64,000 nucleotides of DNA, from the NCBI RefSeq assembly GCF_002163715.1, contig NZ_CP015698.1, positions 558,001 through 622,000 on the forward strand, given 5' to 3'. Made by a program: the position numbers and the translations under genes. Shown piece after piece: positions 14,403-22,199 of this stretch. Every line of letters starts with the position of its first letter. Position 1 is the stretch's first letter. A model generated the notes under the pieces. The model saw only the letters and a program-made list of their open reading frames with translations, was not told the DNA's origin and did not search any database. This stretch comes from Curvibacter sp. AEP1-3 (lineage in GTDB: Bacteria; Pseudomonadota; Gammaproteobacteria; Burkholderiales; Burkholderiaceae_C).

Positions 14403-14828
14403 GTGAAGTTCTCAACCCTCCCACCATTCAAAGCCACCGGCAAGGTAGACATATACCAGCCCGGCGATTTCAGCCCATCTGCCAAATTAGAAGTGACGGT
14501 CATCGTCACCGATCAATGGGCAATCAGCACAGCCATGGAGCGCGCAGCACGCTGGAAGCTGGAGCACCTTGGTGTGCCAGCCGACAAAGCCCAAGCGCTC
14601 AACCTCGAATACAACGGCACCTACGAAATCGCAGCCCTTGAGCCCAAAGGGGTGAAGCAACTGTGGGGCATCCCCGTTGAAGGCTTCCTTGATGGCGGCA
14701 ACTACACCGAAGCCAAGCGCGCCCTTTTGATTCGCCAGCGCCGTTTGCTGCCTTTGGACCATGCCGAAGCTTTGGCTATGTACGGCAAGCGCGTTCAAGT
14801 CAAGCAAGAAGTGGCGGTGGCAGCATGA
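14403..14828 (+). CDS. Early phage protein of unknown function
   Basis: 141 residues from a GTG start with TTGGAG upstream; first gene of the rightward early operon. It begins MKFSTLPPFKATGK and has a mixed alpha/beta look with 'EVTVIVTDQWAISTAMERAA' in the middle. No known domain, signal peptide or membrane segment seen. It overlaps the next gene by 4 bases. First position after the regulated promoter means it is expressed earliest on induction, but no function can be assigned. Confidence 0.65.
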   Translation: MKFSTLPPFKATGKVDIYQPGDFSPSAKLEVTVIVTDQWAISTAMERAARWKLEHLGVPADKAQALNLEYNGTYEIAALEPKGVKQLWGIPVEGFLDGGNYTEAKRALLIRQRRLLPLDHAEALAMYGKRVQVKQEVAVAA

Positions 14829-15124
14829 ACACCACCGCACACCGCCTGGTCAACATCCTGCTGGCCCTCGCCATCGTGGCCGTCTACGCAGCCATGCAAC
14901 AGGTCGATGGCATGCCTGATGGCCGCGCCGAAATGGCGCAGTCTGCCGCCACACAAGACGCTATCAAAACAGAAGCTGCCCGCGCACGTTACATGCGGGC
15001 CGCTGCCCAATCTTGCGGAAATGCTGACTGGGTGGAGGTAGACGCCCAAACCGTGCGCTGCATTCCCCGCAAGGCACCCGCCAACACTGGCGCTGTCGTG
15101 GCTCTGGCCGAGGTGACACGATGA
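14825..15124 (+). CDS. Small single-pass membrane or secreted phage protein
   Basis: 99 residues. Residues 8-24 (LVNILLALAIVAVYAAM) are a hydrophobic segment that acts as a membrane anchor or uncleaved signal. The rest is Ala-rich and helical with a Cys-containing end (CGNADWVEVDAQTVRCIP). It overlaps its neighbours on both sides by 4 bases (ATGA type). No family recognised. Confidence 0.6.
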   Translation: MNTTAHRLVNILLALAIVAVYAAMQQVDGMPDGRAEMAQSAATQDAIKTEAARARYMRAAAQSCGNADWVEVDAQTVRCIPRKAPANTGAVVALAEVTR

Positions 15125-15402
15125 ACTGCTGCAACGACTTCGGCCAATGCACCCAAGGGCAACACTGCCCTGCCCGCCCGGCTGCTGTAACCCGCGTGAA
15201 GGTCAGCCACTGCACCCGCGCTGAGGCTGCACCAGTGATTCCACAGCCCACACCTGTGCGCCGTGCCCCGATGGATGACGAGCTGCAGCTCAGCAACTGG
15301 GACCGCTTCTGGTTCTGGGGAACTGTCAGCGTTGCCGGTGTTTGCACGCTGGTCGTGATCGTCGGTGGCGTGGGCTGGGCCTACGGAAAGTACATGGCAT
15401 GA
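15121..15402 (+). CDS. Small phage protein with C-terminal membrane segment
   Basis: 93 residues. The N-terminal 30 are rich in Cys and His (MNCCNDFGQCTQGQHC), a possible metal-binding cluster. Residues 65-90 (WFWGTVSVAGVCTLVVIVGG) are one transmembrane helix. It is coupled to both neighbours by 4-base overlaps. No family recognised. Confidence 0.6.
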   Translation: MNCCNDFGQCTQGQHCPARPAAVTRVKVSHCTRAEAAPVIPQPTPVRRAPMDDELQLSNWDRFWFWGTVSVAGVCTLVVIVGGVGWAYGKYMA

Positions 15403-15710
15403 GAGCGCCACGCTGCCACGCCGATGCGGCCGACATGCCGCCCGTGACCGATGCCCACCGCCAGGCAGCCTTCCAAGGCATGCACTGGAAGGGTTGGACC
15501 TACGAGCAGGCCATGCAGTTCGACATGCGCCGCCGGCTGATCGAGTGCCGCGCAGCTGCTCTGCGTAAGGCCGAGTGGGAAGCCACCACCAAGCGCACCA
15601 CTGTGCCAGTGCGCCGTGTCCGCCTTGGCAGCGATGGCCACCCCGTCGGCTACGTCACCCAGATGGTCAACGGCCCACGCAAACCCATTGTGCAGCCGGA
15701 CCTGATCTGA
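15399..15710 (+). CDS. Early phage protein of unknown function
   Basis: 103 residues from the ATG that overlaps the preceding stop. The N-terminus is basic with 'AFQGMHWKGWTYEQAMQFDM', the middle Arg/Ala-rich, the end 'VGYVTQMVNGPRKPIVQPD'. A longer frame upstream is a shadow of the previous gene. No domain recognised. Confidence 0.6.
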   Translation: MRAPRCHADAADMPPVTDAHRQAAFQGMHWKGWTYEQAMQFDMRRRLIECRAAALRKAEWEATTKRTTVPVRRVRLGSDGHPVGYVTQMVNGPRKPIVQPDLI

Positions 15711-15741
15711 CTGCCCTCCCCTTTTTCACCACGACACCACC

Positions 15742-15951
15742 ATGCCCCACCAAGTTCTTCCAATTGCGGCCATAGAGGCCAAGGCCCGCACAGATGCGGC
15801 GACCTACGACAACGTGAACGACGCCTGCCCCTACAGCTTCTACACCGAGGCCGGCCGCGTCTACAAAGCCGCCTTCCAGAAGGAACGCCTTGCCATGTCC
15901 ATGAAGGGCAAGCCCGAGGTGAAGACTAACCGCACGAGGGCTGCAGCATGA
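15742..15951 (+). CDS. Small phage protein of unknown function
   Basis: 69 residues, MPHQVLPIAAIEAKARTDAA onward, with an aromatic middle (CPYSFYTEAGRVYKAAF) and a basic tail. It overlaps the following HD-domain gene by 4 bases. No family recognised. Confidence 0.55.
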   Translation: MPHQVLPIAAIEAKARTDAATYDNVNDACPYSFYTEAGRVYKAAFQKERLAMSMKGKPEVKTNRTRAAA

Positions 15952-16583
15952 ACTGGCTTGTAACCGCCCACGCCCGTGAGCATGAGCTCACCGGTACCGC
16001 TGCCACCCACCCGGACAACGTGCCCAGCCTGAGCGAGATCGGGCACTCGTTGGCCCAGATCAACCGGTTTACCGGCCACGCTACCCGCCCCTACAGCGTC
16101 GCAGAGCACAGCCTGCTGGTGCTGAGCTTGGCCCGCAATGAATACGCATCGCCTGAGCTGCAGTTTGCAGCCCTGATGCATGACGCCCACGAGTGCATCA
16201 CCAGCGATGTGGCCAGCCCGATCAAGGCCGAACTGGGCCCCGTGTGGGCCGCCTTTGAGTGGAAGCACCAGCGCCACTTGCTGGAGCAGTACGAGCTGCT
16301 GGACGTGTTTACCCAGTACAAGGCCCGCATCAAGCGCTGGGATCTGATTGCACTGGCGACCGAGCGCAGCCAGATCACCCGCTTCAACCCGCTGTACCAC
16401 CGTCTGTGGCCGATTCTGGACACGCCAAGCGAAGAGATACCGGTGGCCACCGGCGTGGATCTGAACGAGCACTGGCGCTGCGTCAACACCTGGGCGACTT
16501 GGGCCCACGTGTTCACCCAGCAGGCCGAGGAGCTGCAGACCCGAATCATGAAGGCCAAGGTGAACGGGCGGGCTGCAGCATGA
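15948..16583 (+). CDS. HD-domain phosphohydrolase, YfbR-like
   Basis: 211 residues. The HD signature is visible: H in SVAEHSLLVLS, then LMHDAHE about 30 residues later, and DLIALATER further on. The spacing matches the YfbR/HD_3-like group of 5'-nucleotidases, metal-dependent enzymes that remove phosphate from deoxynucleoside monophosphates. In a phage early operon such an enzyme could adjust the dNTP pool or hydrolyse modified nucleotides; this role is inferred. It overlaps its neighbours by 4 bases on both sides. Confidence 0.75.
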   Translation: MNWLVTAHAREHELTGTAATHPDNVPSLSEIGHSLAQINRFTGHATRPYSVAEHSLLVLSLARNEYASPELQFAALMHDAHECITSDVASPIKAELGPVWAAFEWKHQRHLLEQYELLDVFTQYKARIKRWDLIALATERSQITRFNPLYHRLWPILDTPSEEIPVATGVDLNEHWRCVNTWATWAHVFTQQAEELQTRIMKAKVNGRAAA

Positions 16584-16912
16584 GAATCACAGCCAAGCCT
16601 GCCGAAATGCTGGTCATTGACGACCTGCCTCGACTTGATCCTATTCGCGTTGTGCTGGAAAACTTTGAGCCAGGCAAGGGACGCATCATCATCGTCTGCT
16701 ACGACGCCGCATGGGTAGCTTACTGGGGCGCTATGAGCGGGAAGTCTGTGCAGGACTTCTTCGTACGCAGCGATGCCGGCTATCTGGCATCGAACCTGAT
16801 GAGCGCGTCTACCCTGTCGCGGGCAAAGAATCACGAAACCTATCTGGTTCGCATAGTTGCCGCTGTACAGGAAGCGCTGCGCGAGCGGGAACGCCAAGGC
16901 GGTGCAGCATGA
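16580..16912 (+). CDS. Early phage protein of unknown function
   Basis: 110 residues from the ATG overlapping the HD gene stop. It has 'GRIIIVCYDAAWVAYWGAMS', 'SVQDFFVRSDAGYLASNLMS' and a helical Arg/Glu-rich end (EALRERERQGG). The alpha/beta pattern with conserved-looking aromatic residues recalls small proteins found in many phage early operons, but I know no function. Coupled to the next gene by a 4-base overlap. Confidence 0.6.
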   Translation: MRITAKPAEMLVIDDLPRLDPIRVVLENFEPGKGRIIIVCYDAAWVAYWGAMSGKSVQDFFVRSDAGYLASNLMSASTLSRAKNHETYLVRIVAAVQEALRERERQGGAA

Positions 16913-17154
16913 GCACCACCCTCGCAGACCGCGCCAAAGGCACCGCCTTTGAGGTCATCTACCAGCCACGCGCAGTGCCTGACAGCTGCCGCCCACCGAA
17001 GAAAAGCGGCCCGAAGCCCAGCAGCGCCAAAAAGCACGCGGCATGGGCTGGCCTGCAGCCGCTGGAGAACGTGGCACCCGGATTCAACACCCCCATCACC
17101 ACCCGCGAGCAGTCTGCACGGACTTCTCGCATTCGCGGCCGAGGTAACAAATGA
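16909..17154 (+). CDS. Small basic phage protein
   Basis: 81 residues, rich in Pro, Lys and Arg (PPKKSGPKPSSAKKHAAW) with a basic end TSRIRGRGNK. The composition suggests a nucleic-acid-binding or largely disordered protein. Overlaps the next start by 4 bases. No family recognised. Confidence 0.55.
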   Translation: MSTTLADRAKGTAFEVIYQPRAVPDSCRPPKKSGPKPSSAKKHAAWAGLQPLENVAPGFNTPITTREQSARTSRIRGRGNK

Positions 17155-17384
17155 GCCAACGTATCGTCAATTTAGAAGTGAACGACGCCGGCAGCTGGCG
17201 CCGTGTCACCAGCTTTGATCTGGACGCCTTTGATGAGGGCGACCTTGAGCACTGCGCACACAGCTTGCTGGAGCTCAGCAGCAACGACAAGCTCAAGGCA
17301 CGGATCATCATTCCAGGTGATGCAGCCCCGCTGGTTACTTGGAACAAACAAGACAGCTGGCGCGAACTGGGGGAGACCACATGA
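17151..17384 (+). CDS. Small acidic phage protein
   Basis: 77 residues, acidic ('FDLDAFDEGDLEHCAHSLLE'), mixed alpha/beta. It follows a very basic gene product, so a complex is conceivable but unproven. Coupled to both neighbours by short overlaps. No domain recognised. Confidence 0.55.
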   Translation: MSQRIVNLEVNDAGSWRRVTSFDLDAFDEGDLEHCAHSLLELSSNDKLKARIIIPGDAAPLVTWNKQDSWRELGETT

Positions 17385-17737
17385 ACCCCTTTGCACAGAT
17401 CGCCGCTACTTTGACGGCCCACACCGTCCCAGCCTGGAACGCCAGCGAGGTCAAACCGCAGGGACTGAGCCGCACCGAGACTATTCGGCAGCTGCTCAAG
17501 TCCGCCAGTCGCCCGGTCAGCGCCGCTGAGATTGCGTTTGACATGGACGAATTCCCCAACTTCGGCACCCACTTGGTGTGGCTGCTCTTGAAGTACGACA
17601 TTCAAAAGGGGCGCGTGCTTTTTCAGGATGGCAAGTACCGCTGGAACCACGCCTATGACACCGCCGAGGCCGAGGCAATCCGAGCCGCGGTGAAGCTGCT
17701 CAAAAACCACGGCTACAAAGTGAAGGAGCCATCATGA
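17381..17737 (+). CDS. Winged-helix-like phage protein
   Basis: 118 residues. 'SRTETIRQLLKSASRPVSAA' then 'EIAFDMDEFPNFGTHLVWLL' and 'GRVLFQDGKYRWNH' follow the helix-helix-turn-helix-wing order of small wHTH domains. The last 20 residues are helical and basic. A DNA-binding role inside the early operon is likely but no named family is recognised. Starts on the stop of the previous gene (ATGA). Confidence 0.55.
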   Translation: MNPFAQIAATLTAHTVPAWNASEVKPQGLSRTETIRQLLKSASRPVSAAEIAFDMDEFPNFGTHLVWLLLKYDIQKGRVLFQDGKYRWNHAYDTAEAEAIRAAVKLLKNHGYKVKEPS

Positions 17738-18252
17738 GAAAAACCAGCGCATACGCCCGCAAGCAGCGCCGCTTGGGCGGTGTCTACAACGGCGCCGAAG
17801 GCTTCAACGTGATTCAGCGTTGCCGCCAGTACACCCCCGAGCCACTACCAGGCATGGAATCGGTAGCGGGTACCCAGTCAGCTGCTGACAAGTCCATGAT
17901 CCTTGTGCGTGAGGCTTACCTAGCCATGAAGAACAACGCATGCATCGACCCGGTGCACGACTTTGATGTGCTGGCCCATGCCATCGGCGTGGCGTGGATC
18001 CGGGCGGTAAAGATTGCCGGTGAAGACGAGTTCACCAACACCATGCTGCCGATTCTCAAAACGGCCAACGAGGCTCTGGGCCGGAGCAAGGAACGATTCC
18101 ACCGGATTGGCCGCATGGGCTTTGATGGCCCAGCGATCGACCAGGTGGAGGCAGGCATTGAGGTGTACGAAGCCATTGTGAGCGCCAGCAGCCCCGCCCA
18201 GATGACGGAAGCCGTGGAAGAGCGCAGCCGGATATTGAAAGGCCAGCAATGA
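17734..18252 (+). CDS. Early phage protein of unknown function
   Basis: 172 residues. A basic N-terminal 25 (RKTSAYARKQRRLGG) is followed by an all-helical body: 'EAYLAMKNNACIDPVHDFDV', 'LAHAIGVAWIRAVKIAGEDE'. It resembles conserved hypothetical proteins of beta-proteobacterial prophages by general look only. Overlaps both neighbours by 4 bases. No function assigned. Confidence 0.6.
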   Translation: MRKTSAYARKQRRLGGVYNGAEGFNVIQRCRQYTPEPLPGMESVAGTQSAADKSMILVREAYLAMKNNACIDPVHDFDVLAHAIGVAWIRAVKIAGEDEFTNTMLPILKTANEALGRSKERFHRIGRMGFDGPAIDQVEAGIEVYEAIVSASSPAQMTEAVEERSRILKGQQ

Positions 18253-18527
18253 ATATGCCTAAAGCAAAAACGTGGGCGATTTTTACGCCGGAAGGAAACG
18301 CCCGTATGTGGTCAATGTTTCAGTCCCATGTGCAGAAGCTGGCAGACGCCGAGGGCCTGACGGTCACACCACTCTACGACAAGCAAGCCCTGATTGATTC
18401 GCTGGAGGAAGCTGCAAAGGAGTGCGACTCCACTTACTACAAGTATCTCGCTGAGGACAGCGGAGAAGTGCTCCACGGAATTGCCGCTTGTGCAGCAACT
18501 ATCCGCAAACTGAAGGAAACGCTATGA
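18249..18527 (+). CDS. Small phage protein of unknown function
   Basis: 92 residues, alpha/beta N-terminus (WAIFTPEGNARMWSMFQSHV), acidic helical end ('EECDS'-type region and IRKLKETL). Its last codons and the next start lie in a segment repeated at 18726-18747 before the following gene. Coupled by a 4-base overlap. Confidence 0.55.
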   Translation: MNMPKAKTWAIFTPEGNARMWSMFQSHVQKLADAEGLTVTPLYDKQALIDSLEEAAKECDSTYYKYLAEDSGEVLHGIAACAATIRKLKETL

Positions 18528-18745
18528 CCTGTGGAACTTGCAAACACGAAGAAGTGCGCGACACACAGCCCTGCACCGGCTGCAATCATGGCAGATGGTG
18601 GGAGCCAAAAGAAGCCAAGACGAAATGCGGCACATGCCTAGGCGATGGCATTGATGGAGAGGACAGCGACGGTATCAACGGAGCGGTTACTTGGACATGC
18701 CAAGACTGCAAGGGAACCGGCTACCAACTGAAGGAAACGCTATGA
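18524..18745 (+). CDS. CxxC zinc-binding phage protein (DnaJ-like cysteine motifs)
   Basis: 73 residues with five CxxC-type pairs: CGTC, CTGC, CGTC(LGDG), CQDC(KGTG). The last two resemble the CxxCxGxG repeats of the DnaJ zinc domain. Probably a small zinc-binding protein. It ends with the same residues LKETL as its upstream neighbour, owing to a repeated DNA junction. The ATG has GAAGGAAAC upstream. Confidence 0.6.
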   Translation: MTCGTCKHEEVRDTQPCTGCNHGRWWEPKEAKTKCGTCLGDGIDGEDSDGINGAVTWTCQDCKGTGYQLKETL

Positions 18746-18906
18746 CCACCGGAGCCGAATGCTTTGACCAAGATTGTAACGGTTGCGATGACTGCACCGA
18801 CTACGAAGACGACGACAAGGAGTGCGAGCGCTGCCACGGCGACGGACGCGACCCATTGAATGACTATTTACTCCCCTGCCCACTTTGCGAAGGAGCTCAG
18901 ATATGA
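18742..18906 (+). CDS. CxxC zinc-binding phage protein (DnaJ-like cysteine motifs)
   Basis: 54 residues with CNGCDDC, CERCHGDG and CPLCEG, the last two again of DnaJ-like CxxCxGxG type. Very acidic middle (YEDDDKE). It uses the same GAAGGAAAC ribosome binding site as the previous gene and overlaps the next start. It looks like a diverged partner of the preceding gene rather than an exact duplicate. Confidence 0.55.
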   Translation: MTTGAECFDQDCNGCDDCTDYEDDDKECERCHGDGRDPLNDYLLPCPLCEGAQI

Positions 18907-19463
18907 CCACCAAAGACGTATTAGCACTTGCGCTGGAGGCGCTAGAGAAGATCGCATTTGCCGATATGTTCGACTTTCAGCGCCGCGACCTTGCCCGCAA
19001 AACAATCACCGCCCTCAAGCAAGCGCAAGAGCCGGTAGCCTTTATTTCGCCAAAGCAGCTTGAGCTGATTAAAGACCCCGATGGCGAATTCGGGCACTAC
19101 ATCCCGATGCGGAAAACATCTGCGGGTAATTTTGTTATGGCGCTTTACGCAGCACCCAAGCAAGCGGAGCCGATATGGCAGCCTATTGAATCAGCGCCGA
19201 GCCTTCAAATCGTTCTTATCCACTACAAGAACTCGAATGACCGCGGCCGCACGATTAAGGCAAGATTTGTTCCGCGCTACACCGAAGAATCACATCAAGA
19301 GAATGATGAAGGTGTAACTGAGTACGACGAAGCCAATGACCGTTACACCCTGATTCAGGGATGGTGGGAGCAGATAGATAACTGGGATGACTTCTCCGAA
19401 GTCTACGTGTCAAACAACCCAACCCACTGGATGCCATTGCCAAAACCACCGGAGGCCCAATGA
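18903..19463 (+). CDS. Phage protein with C-terminal DUF551-like domain
   Basis: 186 residues. The N-terminal helical part (LALALEALEKIAFADMF) is followed by 'PVAFISPKQLELIK' and LYAAP, a segment common in phage proteins of modular build. 'WQPIESAPS' begins and NPTHWMPLPKPPE ends the C-terminal domain, which fits DUF551. No biochemical role is known to me for DUF551. Lies in the same coupled operon, just before the excisionase-like gene. Confidence 0.7.
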   Translation: MTTKDVLALALEALEKIAFADMFDFQRRDLARKTITALKQAQEPVAFISPKQLELIKDPDGEFGHYIPMRKTSAGNFVMALYAAPKQAEPIWQPIESAPSLQIVLIHYKNSNDRGRTIKARFVPRYTEESHQENDEGVTEYDEANDRYTLIQGWWEQIDNWDDFSEVYVSNNPTHWMPLPKPPEAQ

Positions 19464-19708
19464 TCAAACCAGCCTACCTCGAGCTGGAAAGCGTCGCGGC
19501 CTTTGTGGCACTCAGTGAAACCACTGTGCAGCGCCTGGTGCGTGAGGAAGCATTCCCGAAACCGCGTCTGCTGTCTGGCCGACGGGTGGCTTGGCTGGTG
19601 CGGGAGGTGGAAGCCTGGGCAGAGGAAAGGCCCGTGGCAGACCTACCACCGCCCAAAAACACCAGTTGCCGCAAACCTAGGGCAAGGCAGCAAGCTGCTC
19701 CAGCTTAG
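19460..19708 (+). CDS. AlpA-family excisionase/regulator
   Basis: 82 residues. 'LESVAAFVALSETTVQRLVR' and 'FPKPRLLSGRRVAWLVREVE' then AWAEER match AlpA proteins: an MerR-like helix-turn-helix with the F-P-x-P and R-x-x-x-W motifs. AlpA-type proteins activate or assist excision in P4-like elements. Last gene of the early operon, converging on the integrase gene with a 32-base tail overlap (19677-19708), so excision and integration genes are transcribed against each other. Confidence 0.85.
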   Translation: MIKPAYLELESVAAFVALSETTVQRLVREEAFPKPRLLSGRRVAWLVREVEAWAEERPVADLPPPKNTSCRKPRARQQAAPA

Positions 19709-20939
19709 CGTCCAACAATGTCATCCAGTGCCGCCGCTCCTGATCGTAGGTGTGGCGGTTATAGGTTCCTTTGATCCCACCTTGCATGTGCCCCAGAATG
19801 GCCTCGGCCACTTCGTCGGGGCACTTCATGGCAGCCAGCATGGTGCGGGCCGTACGGCGCAAATCGTGCGGGCTCCACTCCGTCACCGGCAGCGCTGGCC
19901 CGCTGTTACGCTCTTGCTGCTGACTCGAGTAAGGCATGCGCTGATACACCTGCGTGCCGATGGTGGCCTGATTCACGTGACCACCGCGGGTGCCAGGGAA
20001 TAGCCATCCGTCGTAATCCTCCATCCGGCGCCGTACGATCGCCAAAGCTCTGCCCACCAAGGGCACCCGCAGATCCGTGGCCAGCTCGTGGCGCGCGTTC
20101 TTTGTCTTTGCCTTCGGGATGGTCCACCACCAGCCATCCGCCTCCTGACTGATTTCCCCCTTTTCCATGCTCATGGTCTCAGCGCCACGGGTGGCCGTCC
20201 AGAGGTACAGGATCAGCGCGTCTGAAATCAGCGTGCTGAAATTCGGCAGCCAGCGGAGCAGCTTGCCCACCTCGGCTTCGTTGAGCGTACGCTTGGCCGT
20301 GCCGATCTTCACGCCCACACGGTTGCGGCCTTTGCTGCGCAGCCGGCCACGCATCACCAAGCGCCACCAGTTGGGGGTTGTGTCGGGAATGCGGCCAGCA
20401 TCGAGCGCGTAATCCCACGCCGCGCCCAGCTCACCGCGCAGGGTCTGAGCGCTGACCGGTATGTGCTGCAGCCCTTCCAGCAAGTTGAATGCGTCAGTAC
20501 GGGTGATGGTGACGGCGGGCCGCTCGGCGATGGGGTCCAGGTGCGCATCTAGCAGCCGGCGCATTTCTTTCGCGCCCTTTGGCTTGCGGTGCAGGTCGAC
20601 GTGGCCGTCCAGGTAGTCGTTGCACAGCTGGCGCACGGTGTAGGTGTCGCTGGGCTTGGGTTTCTCGGCGGCTCGGATTTCACGCTTGGAGACCGCCGGA
20701 TCCTCACCCGCATCGCGCCGCGCGCGCAACGCCTCCCATGCCACGACCGCTGCCGCCAGCGACATGGCCGGCCAGTGCCCGATCTGCACTTGGCGCATTT
20801 TGTCGTCCACCGGCGACTTGTAGCGGTAGGTCCACGACCGGCGTGTCTCTGTCGCCTTCAATCGCAAGCCCGGGCAGCCATCAACCATGAGGTGCTGACC
20901 AGGCTGCAGCAGCTTGGCTTCGCGTGCGTCAAATTTCAT
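19677..20939 (-). CDS. P4-type tyrosine integrase
   Basis: 420 residues. N-terminal arm-binding domain of P4 type ('GCPGLRLKATETRRSWTYRY', QIGHWPAMSLAAA), central core-binding SAM-like domain, C-terminal catalytic domain with the Arg in TATRGAETM, HDLRRT, the His in LGHMQ and the Tyr in YNRHTY. All catalytic residues are present, so it should be active. It recombines phage and chromosome sites. The gene is next to the housekeeping gene maf, and the DNA in between carries repeated GGCGTAA motifs, likely arm sites. Confidence 0.95.
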   Translation of the reverse strand: MKFDAREAKLLQPGQHLMVDGCPGLRLKATETRRSWTYRYKSPVDDKMRQVQIGHWPAMSLAAAVVAWEALRARRDAGEDPAVSKREIRAAEKPKPSDTYTVRQLCNDYLDGHVDLHRKPKGAKEMRRLLDAHLDPIAERPAVTITRTDAFNLLEGLQHIPVSAQTLRGELGAAWDYALDAGRIPDTTPNWWRLVMRGRLRSKGRNRVGVKIGTAKRTLNEAEVGKLLRWLPNFSTLISDALILYLWTATRGAETMSMEKGEISQEADGWWWTIPKAKTKNARHELATDLRVPLVGRALAIVRRRMEDYDGWLFPGTRGGHVNQATIGTQVYQRMPYSSQQQERNSGPALPVTEWSPHDLRRTARTMLAAMKCPDEVAEAILGHMQGGIKGTYNRHTYDQERRHWMTLLDAKLEQLAALP

Positions 20940-21112
20940 GCATTTTCACCCTTACGGCGTAACTTTCCCCATAAACAGAAAAGTGACTCTGGCGTAACTT
21001 TTGAAAAAGCACCCTAAAAAGCTACGCCAAAACGCGGAGTGTATAGGAATGCAATGGAGTGTTATGACTACATCCGGCGAACTGGCGTAACCAGTCCACC
21101 AGAGGGAAAACG
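20940..21112. other. Prophage right attachment region with putative integrase arm sites
   Basis: GGCGTAA motifs occur at 20956, 20991 and 21084 (plus), and as TACGCC at about 21023-21028 (minus). Two of them extend to GGCGTAACTTT. Repeated short motifs next to an integrase start are typical arm-type binding sites. The crossover core cannot be fixed without the left prophage end. It should lie between the integrase and the maf 3' end, possibly overlapping the maf stop at 21113. Confidence 0.55.
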
Positions 21113-21727
21113 TCAGATTTTGAAGCCGATCTCTCGGAGAACCTGAGCGGTTTCAAAGAGTGGCAGACCCATGATGCCAGAGTAAGAGCCCTCAATGCGC
21201 GCAATAAACGCGGCCGCCCTGCCCTGCACACCGTATGCGCCGGCCTTGCCCATGGGTTCGCCGCTCGCCACGTAGATGGCAATATCGTCTTCGCACATGG
21301 CAGAGAAAGTGACTACCGATTCCGAGCACGCCTGGGCGGTCTTGTCGCCCCATGCCACTGCCACCGCAGTAAACACGCGATGGGTGCCGCCAGCCAAAGC
21401 GCGCAACATGCGCTTGGCATCTTCTGCATCCGCCGGCTTGCCAAGGATGCTGTCCCCCAAGGCGACGGTCGTGTCCGCACAAAGAATAGGACGATTTTGA
21501 CCGCTAGCGCCCGCTAAACGTGCGCGAGCAGCTATCAATTTAAGAGCAGTCACCCGCTGCACATAAACCGCAGGCGTATCGCCCTCCAACACCACTTCCA
21601 GGCTCTCAGCATCTTCATCTGGGGTGGGCAAGAGCAACTCGTGCGCAACGCCGATCTGGGTCAGCAACTCGCGACGGCGCGGACTCTGGGAGGCGAGATA
21701 GATGTAGTCCGGGGCACTCATGGTCAT
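21113..21727 (-). CDS. maf: Maf-family nucleotide pyrophosphatase
   Basis: 204 residues from the ATG that overlaps the rlmH stop as ATGA. The Maf signature is present: '[18 protein letters not shown]' at the start, [21 protein letters not shown] in the middle (read in two parts), and the late '[18 protein letters not shown]'. Maf proteins hydrolyse non-canonical or modified nucleoside triphosphates such as m7GTP. The segment [19 protein letters not shown] is encoded by a 44-bp dispersed repeat and falls in a normally variable loop before the catalytic strand. First chromosomal gene beside the prophage. Confidence 0.93.
   Translation of the reverse strand: MTMSAPDYIYLASQSPRRRELLTQIGVAHELLLPTPDEDAESLEVVLEGDTPAVYVQRVTALKLIAARARLAGASGQNRPILCADTTVALGDSILGKPADAEDAKRMLRALAGGTHRVFTAVAVAWGDKTAQACSESVVTFSAMCEDDIAIYVASGEPMGKAGAYGVQGRAAAFIARIEGSYSGIMGLPLFETAQVLREIGFKI
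21505..21548 (+). repeat. 44-bp dispersed repeat, copy 2 (inside maf)
   Basis: Contains TAGCGCCCG, TGCGCGAGCAGCTA and AGCA at the family spacing. Lies antisense to maf and is translated in frame into an Ala/Arg-rich loop. Confidence 0.85.
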
Positions 21728-22191
21728 TCCCTGTGGTACGGGTGATTGGCGTTGACAGACCAAGCCCGGTAAAGCTGCTCAATCAGCAGCACCCGCACCA
21801 TGGCGTGGGGCAAGGTCAGGTCGGAGAGGCGTATGCGCTCGTGCGCGGCCTGGCGGAACTCGGGGTCCAGACCGTCCGGGCCGCCTATGATGAGCGCCAC
21901 ATCGGTGCCGCCCAGCTGCCATTCTTTCAGACGATCGGCCAGCCCCGTGGTGCGCAAGCTGGTGCCGCGTTCGTCGAGTGCCACAATGCGCGCCCCTTTG
22001 GGGATGGCTTCTTCTATGCGCTTGCGTTCAGCGGCGTAAAGCTGTTCCACCGTTTTGGAGCCTCTCGGCTCCGTCTTGATGGCTTTGAGCTCTACTTTGA
22101 GCTCATGGGGAAATCGCTTGGCGTAGTCGTCCCACGCGGTTTGCGCCCAGTCCGGTACCCGCTGACCGACAGCGACGATGACCAGCTTCAC
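21724..22191 (-). CDS. rlmH: 23S rRNA pseudouridine-1915 N3-methyltransferase
   Basis: 155 residues, the standard RlmH length. It begins [17 protein letters not shown] and carries '[18 protein letters not shown]', IIGGPDGLD and the C-terminal [15 protein letters not shown], all hallmarks of this SPOUT methyltransferase with a knotted SAM site. It methylates the pseudouridine at position 1915 in helix 69 of 23S rRNA. Usual neighbours rsfS upstream and maf downstream are here. Confidence 0.97.
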   Translation of the reverse strand: MKLVIVAVGQRVPDWAQTAWDDYAKRFPHELKVELKAIKTEPRGSKTVEQLYAAERKRIEEAIPKGARIVALDERGTSLRTTGLADRLKEWQLGGTDVALIIGGPDGLDPEFRQAAHERIRLSDLTLPHAMVRVLLIEQLYRAWSVNANHPYHRE

Positions 22192-22199
22192 GCAGAACC

